From Bacillota bacterium (GTDB taxonomy: Bacteria; Bacillota; Clostridia; Peptostreptococcales; Anaerovoracaceae): 41,595 bases of DNA. Below are positions 1 through 9,100 of this stretch, one piece after another. The position numbers and the translations under genes are program-made. The number at the start of each line of letters is the position of its first letter. Positions within the stretch are counted from its first letter, which is position 1. The stretch spans positions 1 through 41,595 of the forward strand of contig JALEHL010000028.1 of the NCBI GenBank assembly GCA_022770665.1, in the 5' to 3' direction. The notes beneath the pieces were generated by a model. The model saw only the letters and a list, made by a program, of their open reading frames with translations, was not told the DNA's origin and made no database searches.

Positions 1-27
1 CAGAAGCCGGAAACCTGGGAATTTTAA
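1..27 (+). CDS. rplM: 50S ribosomal protein L13, C-terminal end (partial)
   Basis: The window opens in frame with eight codons (QKPETWEF) and a TAA stop at 25-27. This resembles the usual L13 tail, and rplM normally sits directly upstream of rpsI in bacteria. Only the last residues are visible, so the call rests mainly on gene order. It would be cotranscribed with rpsI, whose ribosome site begins a few bases after the stop. Confidence 0.65.
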   Translation, partial: QKPETWEF

Positions 28-46
28 GGAAAGGGAGGAATAGACA

Positions 47-442
47 ATGGCAAAGATTCAGTATCAGGGAACAGGCAGAAGAAAAAGTTCCGTGGCCAGA
101 GTTAGATTAATCCCTGGAACCGGAAACATCACTGTAAACAAGAAGCCTCTGGAAGATTACTTCGGTATGGAAATCGTAAAGAGAGAAGTAAGAAGACCGT
201 TTGAAGTAGCCGGCTGCGAAGGCAAGTTTGATGTCATCGCGACGGTGCAGGGCGGCGGTTTCACCGGTCAGGCAGGTGCACTGAGACACGGCATCTCCAG
301 AGCACTGTGCGTTGCTGACAAGGAAGCTTACAGAGCTCCGCTGAAGGCGGCAGGTTTCTTAACCAGAGACCCGAGAATGAAGGAAAGAAAGAAGTACGGT
401 CTGAAAAAGGCAAGAAGAGCAAGCCAGTTCTCCAAGCGTTAA
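47..442 (+). CDS. rpsI: 30S ribosomal protein S9
   Basis: This is a component of the small ribosomal subunit. Its C-terminal tail reaches the decoding site and contacts P-site tRNA. The 131-residue length is typical of the family. Family landmarks are visible: the N-terminal [12 protein letters not shown] segment, [19 protein letters not shown] in the middle, and a basic tail with [21 protein letters not shown] ending in SKR. The ATG at 47 follows a strong GGGAGGA ribosome site. The gene is preceded by the end of rplM and followed by a U-tract terminator, so it is the last gene of the L13-S9 operon. It is certain as a gene and as a function. Confidence 0.98.
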   Translation: MAKIQYQGTGRRKSSVARVRLIPGTGNITVNKKPLEDYFGMEIVKREVRRPFEVAGCEGKFDVIATVQGGGFTGQAGALRHGISRALCVADKEAYRAPLKAAGFLTRDPRMKERKKYGLKKARRASQFSKR

Positions 443-484
443 TCCGCTGTCTTTCAAGACTTCACGAACAGTTTCAAAGTTCAC

Positions 485-520
485 AAAACCCCGGGAAATC
501 AAGGCTTTTCGGGGTTTTTT
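485..520 (+). terminator. Rho-independent terminator of the rplM-rpsI operon
   Basis: A GC-rich stem (AACCCCG paired with CGGGGTT) with a loop of about 16 nt is followed by six T residues, about 45 bases after the rpsI stop. Confidence 0.9.
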
Positions 521-646
521 CATAATCTAAAACGGTTTGCTTTCGTCTGAATTCGCCTGTCACCGCCGTAGGAAAACAGGCACTGATACGAAGCGGAATG
601 AAAATGATTCGTAAAAAAATACGTTGCATTTACGTTTCTCTCGTGA

Positions 647-1187
647 TACAATGCAGCTGCTTTGCTGGCTGATAAAAACAGTTTTTATGGTATTGATATT
701 GCACGTTTTGGGAATTCCATAAGCGAAATCATGGATCAGGTAACCATTGAGAAGGAACCTGTCCTGAAACAGTTTGACAAAGCGATGGAAACGATATTAT
801 CGGTGCGAAGAGATAACAGGAATTGAGCGTAAAACGAAAGAGTTTATACCAGAAGCTGCATTTCGTGAGGCAGTTGCAAATGCATTGGCTCACAGAAACT
901 GGGATATGAATTCTCATGTCCGTATTTCTCTGTTTAAAGACAGGATTGAAATAAAGTCTCCGGGAGGGCTTCCGAAGGGAATCACGGAAGAAGAGTATCT
1001 GAGTGGAGAAATATCATGTCTTCGAAATCCCGTTTTAGGCAACGTGTTCTTCCGGATGCGCTATATAGAAATGTTTGGAACCGGCTTCAGCAAGGCGAAG
1101 ACGATCCGTCTGCTGAATTCTCTGGTAGAAAAAGGGTATGTGGAATGCCGTGGAAACGGCAGAGGTACGAAGTATTGCCTGTCCTGA
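647..1187 (+). pseudogene. Decayed RecG-like / AlbA_2-type ATP-binding protein gene
   Basis: This is the remnant of a putative ATP-binding, RecG-C-terminal-like transcriptional regulator or helicase-related protein. Reading starts abruptly at 647 in one frame (NAAALLADKNSFYGIDIARFG) just after a stop at 644, so the N-terminal AlbA_2 half is missing. Near 795 the homology moves to another frame, where it continues as EEITGIERKTKEF and AFREAVANALAHRNW, the ATPase-like motif of this family. Near 1085 the text jumps from EMFGTG directly to FSKAKTIRLLNSLVEKGYV, a C-terminal winged-helix segment. The intervening region normally present is absent. Three independent lesions (5' truncation, frameshift, internal deletion) make this a dead gene. 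No ribosome site supports the TTG at 774. Confidence 0.8.
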
Positions 1188-1211
1188 TATAGCAGAAAAG
1201 AGGGAAGAAAC

Positions 1212-1367
1212 ATGATCAAACCATATAAGAACAATCTACCGCAGCTGGCAGAAGCAGAACTGGCTGCCATCCGGGAAAGTGCAGAAGAATACCTGCGGCT
1301 TGCGGAAGAATACCAGAAAAAATACCAACGCGAATATCAGCCCATGGAGGAATTCGAAAAAAAATGA
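1212..1367 (+). CDS. Small 51-residue charged protein, translationally coupled to MATE exporter
   Basis: This small open frame encodes 51 residues starting MIKPYKNNLPQLAEAEL and ending EEFEKK. It is rich in Glu, Lys, Tyr and Gln, and the middle (about residues 12-45) should form an amphipathic helix or short coiled coil. There is no signal peptide or membrane segment. A GAGGGAAGAA ribosome site lies just before the ATG. Its TGA overlaps the ATG of the MATE gene (ATGA at 1364-1367), the usual signature of translational coupling. I do not recognise a family. It could be a genuine accessory protein of the exporter or a translated leader that exposes the exporter start. The composition and spacing favour a real gene. 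Confidence 0.65.
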   Translation: MIKPYKNNLPQLAEAELAAIRESAEEYLRLAEEYQKKYQREYQPMEEFEKK

Positions 1368-2740
1368 AACTTTTCAGTCAGAACAATCAGTTAATGACAG
1401 AGGGCAGCATCCCGCGGCATCTGATCCGGTTTGCCATCCCGCTGCTCATAGGAAATTTCCTTCAGCAGTCCTATCAGCTGGTAGACATGGTTATCGTCGG
1501 AAGATGCATTGGAGACGGCGGAATATCCATCGCGGCGGTGGGCGTCGGAACATCCTTCCTCGGCATGATGATCGGCCTGTTCATGGGGCTATCCACCGGG
1601 GCCGGCATCGTCATTTCCAGAGCCTACGGTGCAGGTCGCACGAAACGGGTAAAGCACAGTATCCAGGTGGCACTGCTTCTGGCGGCGGCAGTGGCGGTGC
1701 TCATTACAATCACATCCATCACAAGCTGCGACTGGATTCTGACCCTGCTGCACACGACAGATGATATTTTTGACCTGGCCAGTCTGTATCTGAAAATCTA
1801 TGCCCTGGGCTTCGTGCCACAGCTGGTGTATAATATGGGTACTTCCGTGCTGCAGGCCCTTGGCAATTCCACATCGCCGCTGACCTTTCTGGCGGTGACC
1901 TGCGTTCTCAACGTGATCCTGGACTTGGCGTTCATGGGGGCACTGCACCTGGGAGTCGGTGGTGCGGCTGCAGCCACGGTTCTGTCTCAATGCGCAGCCA
2001 TGGTTCTCGTTCTTCGCAAAATCCATCAGTCCGACGTGATGCAAGTGCCGGGCGAGAGGATTTTGGAGGGAAGGGGGCTGACGGAAAGCCGATGGATTCT
2101 TCTGACCATCATCCGTTACGGGGTACCGATTGCGATCCAGCAGCTGACCATGAGCTTTTCCAACATGATTCTGCAGGGGCATATCAATCTGCTCGGAACC
2201 GGTGCCATCGCGGCCTGGAGTATCCTGGGGAAAATCGACGGATTCATTCTGCTCCCGGTGTCCAGTTTCAGCATGGCGGTCACGACCTTCACGGGGCAGA
2301 ATTACGGTGCAGGACGCCTTGACCGGATCTATGAGGGAAAGCGGTACGTCACCTTCATGTCGGTGGGCACGACGGTGCTGCTGAGTACGGTATGCCTGCT
2401 TCTCTGCGAGCCGATCGTTCATGTATTTGACGGCTCGGAAGCAATCATGGCCATGACGAAGGAGATGGCCTGGTTCATGCTGCCGTTCTATTTCACGCTG
2501 GCTCTGATCCGTATCTATACGGGACTGTTTAACGGGCTGGGCCGTCCGCTTCTGGGATCGGTGACCATGATCCTCTGCATGTGCTTTATTCGTGTGGCGG
2601 TGGTTTCCGCGGCATTTCCTCTGCTGCATTCGGCCATGGCTATTTACATTGCGTATTACGCATCCTGGTTTTCCTGCATGATCCTGCTGATGCTGGAATA
2701 CCGCCTGATTATAAGGAAACAGATTCTGGAGGGGAAATAA
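1364..2740 (+). CDS. MATE family efflux transporter
   Basis: This is a cation-coupled multidrug or metabolite exporter of the multi-antimicrobial extrusion (MATE) family in the cytoplasmic membrane. Its 458 residues fit the normal family length, and about twelve hydrophobic segments run through it. The N-terminal half opens with RHLIRFAIPLLIGNFLQQSYQLVDMVIVGR, whose pattern is diagnostic for MatE domains. The second half repeats the pattern near residue 250 (YGVPIAIQQLTMSFSNMILQG), giving the two-fold repeat expected. GTGAIAAWSILGKID and FTGQNYGAGRLDRI are further family signatures. Its start overlaps the stop of the 51-residue gene, with a GGAGG site inside that gene. Substrate cannot be predicted. 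A bidirectional hairpin terminator follows the stop. Confidence 0.95.
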   Translation: MKLFSQNNQLMTEGSIPRHLIRFAIPLLIGNFLQQSYQLVDMVIVGRCIGDGGISIAAVGVGTSFLGMMIGLFMGLSTGAGIVISRAYGAGRTKRVKHSIQVALLLAAAVAVLITITSITSCDWILTLLHTTDDIFDLASLYLKIYALGFVPQLVYNMGTSVLQALGNSTSPLTFLAVTCVLNVILDLAFMGALHLGVGGAAAATVLSQCAAMVLVLRKIHQSDVMQVPGERILEGRGLTESRWILLTIIRYGVPIAIQQLTMSFSNMILQGHINLLGTGAIAAWSILGKIDGFILLPVSSFSMAVTTFTGQNYGAGRLDRIYEGKRYVTFMSVGTTVLLSTVCLLLCEPIVHVFDGSEAIMAMTKEMAWFMLPFYFTLALIRIYTGLFNGLGRPLLGSVTMILCMCFIRVAVVSAAFPLLHSAMAIYIAYYASWFSCMILLMLEYRLIIRKQILEGK

Positions 2741-2751
2741 AACGCTGAAAT

Positions 2752-2796
2752 AAAAAAATCCTGGCATGCATTGAAGCGCATGGCAGGATTTTTTTG
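2752..2796. terminator. Bidirectional terminator between the MATE gene and the C39-like peptidase gene
   Basis: Stem AAAATCCTGgCATGC pairs with GCATGgCAGGATTTT. It is flanked by an A run on the left and a T7 run on the right, so it can stop transcription from both sides. It lies between two converging genes. Confidence 0.88.
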
Positions 2797-2813
2797 TAAA
2801 ATAGAACAGTTTT

Positions 2814-4370
2814 TTATCCGCGGACATCAGCGGTCCATACGGTACCGGAATTGGTCAGCACCAGAAGCTTCACAGATCTGCCTTCTGCGAGAAGCTGTTC
2901 CATGGCATTTTCTGCGAAGGTCAGATAACCGTCTTCCGTGACAGTAATTCCGTCATAGCGGAATTTGTGGTTGGCTGTGACGCGTCGGCAGGTATCAGGA
3001 ATTTCTGATAATTCCTCTTCTGCATAGTAGAGAATCGAGCCGTGCGCACCGAATTTTTCACGGCGCCCTTCCAGAAAATCTTTCGGAAGGACAACTCGGC
3101 ATTCTTCTGCAGTGAGCGCCCAGAGGCCAGGTCTGTCGGCTGCCGGAATCAGGGATGCCTGGCGGCAGTTTCGCACATAATTACCGGCCCCGTCCTGCTT
3201 TTTATGTAGGAAATAGGCAGCCCGGCGGTACCAGCATTTATCCAGCTGGGACTGGCGATATTCCCTGTGGGCTGTATCGGCATCGCTGTCGGTGCCGGGA
3301 TCATTGGAATAATAAACGTATTCGCCCAGCGCCTCATCGAAATAGTAGCCGACGATGGTGATAAGGTGTCCGTTGGTGTGTCCGGGTGCATTGATCAGAT
3401 AAGGCTGATCATCATTTTCCTTGCTGCTGTACTTCACAGAAAAGCCGACGGCATATCCCTTCGTCAGCTCCTGACGGACGGCTTCAAAGCTGGAATAGGA
3501 AACATAGCTTTCATAGCCGTAAGCGCCTGCCGCAGCACAGGTGAAGCTCCAGTTGCCGTTGCCGCCGAAGGCATAATCGAAGTTGACCATCGTCACGTCT
3601 TCGGGGAGAAGATCGGCGCCCTGCCCGTTCATCAGCATGGTTATGCTTGTAGCAGAGCAGATGACATTCCCGTAATCGGGATCGCGGACCATCTGGGAAA
3701 GTGCCGGCGTGTCAAGAAGAACAGAAGACGCAGGCTCTACGGGTTCTTCCGGATAAGAGCAGTCAGACTGCCAGGCCGGGTCATTTGTGTTTTTCCATGT
3801 GGCAGCCAGAAGCCACAGAGAAGGAAGCACTTTACAATCTTCCTCTGCGTGAAGAACAGCCTTCAGCTGAAAGGCGGACGCAGTCAGGCTGCCGCGGACA
3901 TTCAGAGAGCTGTCTCCGCCGCAGTAACGGGAGTTGGCAAAGACCCATCCGTCTTCTTCTTCACTGTCTTTTCTTGGATGGGAATCCTGCTGATGCGGGC
4001 AGCTGCGGGCAATGTAAGGACTCCATTTCCCCCAGGAAATCCAGTCGCTCCAACCGTCATATGAGATTCCATCTGGATCTGTCCAGCCGTCATATTCCGG
4101 AATCCAGACGCGGCCGAAGATCTCCACAAAACTTCCTTCCGGTGTTTCCACATTCCAGGAAGCAACCAGGTCGTTAAACGGCTTTTTCGTCCGATATACC
4201 GGGGAAATCCAGCATGCTTCTCCGGCATGTACCATCTGCAGGGCCGCCCCAGACAGGGAATCCGACAGAGCCAGACCTTCCATCTGTCCGGCGCAGAAAT
4301 CAGAAGGTGATTTGATTTTCACATGATTGCCGGTGGCAGAAAGAGCACCGGCGAAAGAATTGTTCGCCAT
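2814..4370 (-). CDS. C39-like cysteine peptidase domain protein (Peptidase_C39_2 type)
   Basis: A 518-residue protein with three parts. Residues about 1-215 resemble the N-terminal beta-rich domain of the 'peptidase C39 family' proteins (VASWNVETPEGSFVEIFGRV, WISWGKWSPYIARSC). Residues about 220-390 are a papain-fold C39-like domain with a plausible triad: Cys238 in NVICSATSITML, His335 in GHLITIVGYY, and Asp357 in YYSNDPG. The last 120 residues are unassigned. The start at 4370 is chosen because an AGGAG site lies nine bases before it, and the upstream in-frame ATG at 4406 falls inside the promoter -10 box. No signal peptide is visible, unlike many relatives, so the protein may act in the cytoplasm or leave by another route. 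Substrate unknown. Confidence 0.82.
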   Translation of the reverse strand: MANNSFAGALSATGNHVKIKSPSDFCAGQMEGLALSDSLSGAALQMVHAGEACWISPVYRTKKPFNDLVASWNVETPEGSFVEIFGRVWIPEYDGWTDPDGISYDGWSDWISWGKWSPYIARSCPHQQDSHPRKDSEEEDGWVFANSRYCGGDSSLNVRGSLTASAFQLKAVLHAEEDCKVLPSLWLLAATWKNTNDPAWQSDCSYPEEPVEPASSVLLDTPALSQMVRDPDYGNVICSATSITMLMNGQGADLLPEDVTMVNFDYAFGGNGNWSFTCAAAGAYGYESYVSYSSFEAVRQELTKGYAVGFSVKYSSKENDDQPYLINAPGHTNGHLITIVGYYFDEALGEYVYYSNDPGTDSDADTAHREYRQSQLDKCWYRRAAYFLHKKQDGAGNYVRNCRQASLIPAADRPGLWALTAEECRVVLPKDFLEGRREKFGAHGSILYYAEEELSEIPDTCRRVTANHKFRYDGITVTEDGYLTFAENAMEQLLAEGRSVKLLVLTNSGTVWTADVRG

Positions 4371-4404
4371 TTGAAAATACTCCTGTACATTTATTTTGGA
4401 TATC

Positions 4405-4433
4405 ATTATAGCAAATAAGAGGCATTCTGTAAA
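4405..4433 (-). promoter_or_regulatory. Sigma-A type promoter of the C39-like peptidase gene
   Basis: On the minus strand TTTACA (4428-4433) and TATAAT (4405-4410) are separated by exactly 17 bases. Transcription would begin near 4398, downstream of the alternative ATG at 4406. This supports the start at 4370. Confidence 0.8.
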
Positions 4434-4806
4434 GAAATGTGATGAAAAGAGAATTGTGTAAAACAGATACGAAATTAATATTACATTTTTTCAGAGTCAG
4501 GCAATTCAAATTTTTATGCAACGGAAGCGGTAAAAATACCGTATCAGTATGAGAATTTTCAGAAAATTAGACGCTTTTTCCAGAGAAAAACAATTGGGAA
4601 TTATAAATATGCATCGCTGATTCTTAGAAAAATTGATATATAAAATTATAACATAGTGTATTATATCAAATATGTAACACAGAATACGCATGCGGTGAAA
4701 ATAAATATGCGGAAACAGAAAGTTTGTTCAAATTTCAATGCTTTACACCGTATGGAATGTACGTGAAAAAATACGTGAAAACCTGTGAAAAAAGTAGCAG
4801 CGCAGC
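4434..4806. other. AT-rich intergenic region without a convincing gene
   Basis: About 370 bases, much richer in A and T than the neighbours. Frames here are short, lack ribosome sites and encode low-complexity Phe/Ile/Tyr strings. The one structure seen is an 8-bp inverted repeat, TTGATATA (4633-4640) and TATATCAA (4662-4669), which could be a regulator site. No RNA gene recognised. Confidence 0.5.
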
Positions 4807-4835
4807 TTGACTTTTTTATTTTATAGGGGTAATAT
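4807..4835 (+). promoter_or_regulatory. Promoter of the polyferredoxin-nifJ operon
   Basis: TTGACT (4807-4812), 17-base spacer, TAATAT (4830-4835). The start of transcription would be near 4842, giving a leader of about 60 bases before the ATG at 4902. Confidence 0.75.
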
Positions 4836-4901
4836 GAAAATAAATGATGTATACAATACACAGCTCTGATAGCAAGAGTTTTGGTAAAGGAGGAGTTTTT
4901 T

Positions 4902-6194
4902 ATGAGTACAAATCACGAGGCAGCAGAAGTTGTCAGAAAAATTCTGTCTCTCCTGCCGGGCGTGGATTGCGGTGGCTTCGGCGGCTGCGGCAAGGCGACT
5001 TGCGCTGAATGTGCGGAAGCAATCGCTGATACGAAGCAGGTGGATCTGTGCCCTGCTGTGAATCAGGAAACAGTAGATGAGATCGCAGCTGTGCTGGGCG
5101 TGGAAACCGTGCCGGTGAAAGAAGAAGTCGCTTTTATTGCGTGCAGCGGAAACGCAGCTGGAAAAACCAGATTCGCGGGATGCAAGTCCTGTAAAGAGGC
5201 AGTGGAATCCGGCTTTCAGAGAGGCGAATGCAAGGATGGCTGCGTAGGCGTCGGTTCCTGTATGGATGTCTGCAAATTCGATGCAATGAAACTGGAAAAC
5301 GGCAGGGTGATCATTGATAAGGAAAAATGTACCGGATGCGGTGCGTGTGCCAATGCAGAAGTCTGCCCGCAGTACATTATCCGTATGATTCCTGCAGATG
5401 CAACGAACTTCATTCCGTGCTCCTCTACGGAAGAGGATGACGAGATTGTAAGAAAAACCTGCGGTTTTGGATGTATCGCCTGCGGTGAATGCGAACGTGC
5501 ATGTCCGGAAGGAGCTATCTCCATCATAAACAACCACGCAGTGATTGATTACGAAAAGTGTGTCGGCTGTGTTGCCTGCACGGTGAAATGCAAGAAGAAG
5601 ATCATCGTAGATACACTTCACGATCTGACTGTGCTGAAAGATAAAGTTGCTTTCGTGAGATGCAGCGGCGGAAACCGCGCGTCCGAGAAATACAAAGAGC
5701 TGGGAATTCAGAGCTGTGAAGAAGCAGCCAAACTGAATCCGAAAGACTACAACCTGTGCACAACCGGCTGTCTGGGACAGGGAAGCTGTACTGCGGTTTG
5801 TCACCACGGTGCGCTGACGATCGTAAACGGAACTGCAAAAGTGGATCCGGAAAAGTGCGTCGGATGCAAAGACTGTACATATGCATGTCCGAAGAAGCTG
5901 ATCGTTATGGTTCCGTATAAGGGCATGAAACTGGTTCCGTGCTCCTCTGAAGCCGACTATGAAGATAAAGCGGCAGTCTGCGATTCCGGATGCATTGCCT
6001 GCGGCGACTGCAAGGCAAACTGCCCGAACGGTGCAATCTATGCGGAAGGCAAGCATGCAGTGATTGATCCTGAGATCTGTGAAGACTGCAAGGTCTGCCA
6101 GTATATGTGCGCAAGAGGCGTGATCCAGGAGCAGATTGTTCCTGAATATGTTTACTTACAGAGAGAAGCCCTTGGACTTCAGGAAGGAGAGTGA
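4902..6194 (+). CDS. Tandem RnfB-like polyferredoxin
   Basis: A 430-residue soluble electron-transfer protein packed with Cys. Residues about 15-40 hold the RnfB-type Fe-S motif (LPGVDCGGFGGCGKATCAEC). Two tandem copies of an RnfB-like ferredoxin unit follow, about 75-245 and 248-425. Each copy contains a GCxGxGSCxxxC motif, a CxGCxxC cluster, a GCIACGxC cluster ending in CP, and a final CxxCxxC set. Up to about nine [4Fe-4S] clusters could be bound. No membrane helices are seen, and the other Rnf subunits (RnfACDGE) are absent here. The start at 4902 follows GGAGGAG; the TTG at 4881 lies before that site. Its TGA lies six bases before the chosen nifJ start, so it is probably the electron acceptor or donor of that enzyme. 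Confidence 0.85.
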   Translation: MSTNHEAAEVVRKILSLLPGVDCGGFGGCGKATCAECAEAIADTKQVDLCPAVNQETVDEIAAVLGVETVPVKEEVAFIACSGNAAGKTRFAGCKSCKEAVESGFQRGECKDGCVGVGSCMDVCKFDAMKLENGRVIIDKEKCTGCGACANAEVCPQYIIRMIPADATNFIPCSSTEEDDEIVRKTCGFGCIACGECERACPEGAISIINNHAVIDYEKCVGCVACTVKCKKKIIVDTLHDLTVLKDKVAFVRCSGGNRASEKYKELGIQSCEEAAKLNPKDYNLCTTGCLGQGSCTAVCHHGALTIVNGTAKVDPEKCVGCKDCTYACPKKLIVMVPYKGMKLVPCSSEADYEDKAAVCDSGCIACGDCKANCPNGAIYAEGKHAVIDPEICEDCKVCQYMCARGVIQEQIVPEYVYLQREALGLQEGE

Positions 6195-6199
6195 TTCAG

Positions 6200-9100
6200 G
6201 TGAGAAAATTAAAGACTATGGATGGAAACACCGCGGCCGCTCATGTAGCATATGCCTTCTCTGAGGTTGCAGCAATTTATCCTATTACACCATCTTCCCC
6301 GATGGCAGAAAGCATGGATGAATGGGTTTCCCAGGACAGAAAAAATATTTTTGGTGAAAAAGTAAAAATCGTTGAAATGGAATCAGAAGGCGGTGCTGCC
6401 GGTGCAGTACACGGTTCCATTACAGCAGGTTCCTATACTTCTACTTTTACGGCTTCACAGGGCCTTCTCCTGATGATCCCGAACATGTATAAGCTGGCCG
6501 GCGAACAGACACCGACCGTGTTCCATGTAGCTGCAAGAGCGCTGGCTACCCATGCGCTGTCTATCTTCGGCGATCATTCCGATGTAATGGGCTGCAGACA
6601 GACTGGATTTGCGATGCTGTGCTCCAACAGTGTACAGCAGGTTATGGACCTGGCTGCTGTAGCACACCTTTCCACCATCGCAGGCAAGCTGCCGATGATC
6701 CACTTCTTTGATGGTTTCCGCACGTCGCATGAAAACCAGAAGATCGAGATGTGGGACTATGAAGATCTGAAAGAAATGGTTGACTGGGATGCAGTCAGAA
6801 GATTCAAGCAGGAATCTCTGAATCCGATGAATCCGCACAGCCGCGGTTCTGCAGAGCAGCCGGAAACTTTCTTCCAGCACAGAGAAGCATGCAACACGGC
6901 TTATCTGGAAACAGCGGATATCGTAAATTCCTACATGGAAAAAGTCAATGAAAAGATCGGCACAGACTATAAGCCGTTCAACTACTACGGTGCTCCGGAC
7001 GCAGAAGAAATTATCGTAGCGATGGGTTCTGTCTGCGAAGCAGCAGAAGAACTGATCGATCACCTGAACAAGCAGGGCAAAAAAGTCGGTATCATTGAAG
7101 TGCATCTGTATCGTCCGTTCTCCCAGAAATATCTGCTGAACGTGATTCCGAAGACCGTAAAGAAGATCGCGGTTCTCGACCGCACCAAGGAACCAGGCGG
7201 AATGGGCGAACCGTTATACCTGGATATCGTTGCAGCACTGCGCGGTACAGAATTTGAAAAGTGCACCATCTGCGGCGGACGTTACGGTCTGGGTTCGAAG
7301 GATACGCAGCCGGGAGACATTCTGGCAGTATATCAGAACCTGTGGAGCGACAGCCCGAAGAAGGAGTTCACAATCTCCATCAACGACGACGTAACAGGAC
7401 TGTCTCTGCCGGTAACAGAAAATCCGGATGTAGCGCCGGAAGGCACGAAGGCCTGCAAGTTCTGGGGTCTGGGTGCTGATGGCACGGTAGGTGCAAACAA
7501 GAACTCTGTAAAGATTATCGGAGACCATACCGATCAGAAGGTACAGGCTTACTTCCAGTACGACTCCAAGAAGTCCGGCGGCGTGACGATTTCTCATCTG
7601 CGTTTCGGAGACAAGCCGATCAAATCCACTTATTATGTAAAGCAGGCTGATTTTGTAGCATGCCATAACTCCGCATATCTGACCAAATATGAAATGGTTC
7701 AGGATGTAAAACCAGGTGGATACTTCCTGCTGAACTGCACGTGGAACGATGAGGAGCTGGAAGAACACCTGCCGGCAGCGGTAAAGAGATATATCGCACA
7801 GAACAATATCCAGTTCTACACCTGTGATGCTGTTTCCATTGCGAAAGAGATCGGTCTGGGCGCAAGAAGAACCAATACAGTACTGCAGGCCGCATTCTTC
7901 AAACTGGCAAATATCATTCCAATTGAAGATGCAGTGAAGTACATGAAGGATGCGATTCAGAAGACCTACGGCAAGAAGGGTGAGAACATCGTAAAGATGA
8001 ATCAGGCTGCTGTAGATGCCGGCGTGGAAAATGTACATAAAGTGGAAGTTCCGGAAAGCTGGAAAGACGCTGTTGAGACAGAAGCACCGAAGAAGCTGGT
8101 CGGCCGCAATGAAGAGCAGACGGCTTACCTGAATGAAGTTCTGGTTCCGACCAATACCCTGACCGGCGATGCCGTTCCTGTATCCACGTTCCTGGCAACT
8201 GCCAACGGAAAGATTCCTGCAGGTACTGCCGCATTCGAAAAGCGCGGCGTAGCAGCAGATGTTCCAAAGTGGAATCTGAAGAACTGCATGCAGTGCAACT
8301 GGTGTTCCTATGTTTGTCCGCACGGCGTAATCCGTCCGTTTGTTCTGACCGATGAAGAAGTGGAAGCAGGAAGTGTAACGGATACCCTGGCAATGAAGGG
8401 AACGAAGGACAAGAAATTCACCATCGCAATCTCCACGCTGGACTGCACCGGATGCGGATCCTGCGCACAGGTCTGCCCGGCCAGAAACAAAGCACTGGAA
8501 ATGATTCCGGCAGAAGATACGTATGTAAAAGAACAGCAGGAGCGTTTCAGCTATCTGTTTGATCATATTGATGAAAAGGAAACCCCGTTCAAGGCAGATA
8601 CCGTAAAGGGATCACAGTTCAGACAGCCTCTGATGGAATTCTCCGGCGCATGCCCGGGATGCGGTGAATCCCCTTATGCAAAACTGGTTACCCAGCTCTT
8701 TGGTGACAGAATGTTCATCGCCAATGCGACCGGCTGCTCCTCTATCTGGGGATGTTCTGCACCGGCCACACCGTATACTGCAAATAAGGAAGGAAGAGGT
8801 CCTGCATGGGCAAACTCCCTGTTCGAAGATAATGCAGAATTCGGTCTTGGCATGGCGATTTCCGTAAAAGCACGGAGAAACGAAATGAAGTCTGCAGTAG
8901 AACGTCTGGTAGACACGATCGGCGTTCCGGCAAGAGCATGGCTGGCAACGATGGATGATGCGGAACACGCGGAAAAGACCGGAAAGGCACTTCTGGAAAA
9001 ATGTGAAGAGATCGCAGCAACCAATAAAGATGCAGCTTACGTAGTAGAAAACAAGAATATGCTGATCAAGCCGTCCATGTGGATCTTCGGCGGTGACGGA

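Noticed and set aside
1589-2827. A 412-residue frame on the minus strand
   Set aside because: It lies opposite the MATE gene, is His/Gln/Arg-rich without domain motifs, and has no ribosome site. It is a shadow of the real gene.
4371-4406. Upstream start for the C39-like peptidase at 4406
   Set aside because: That ATG lies in the promoter -10 box, so it would not be in the transcript.
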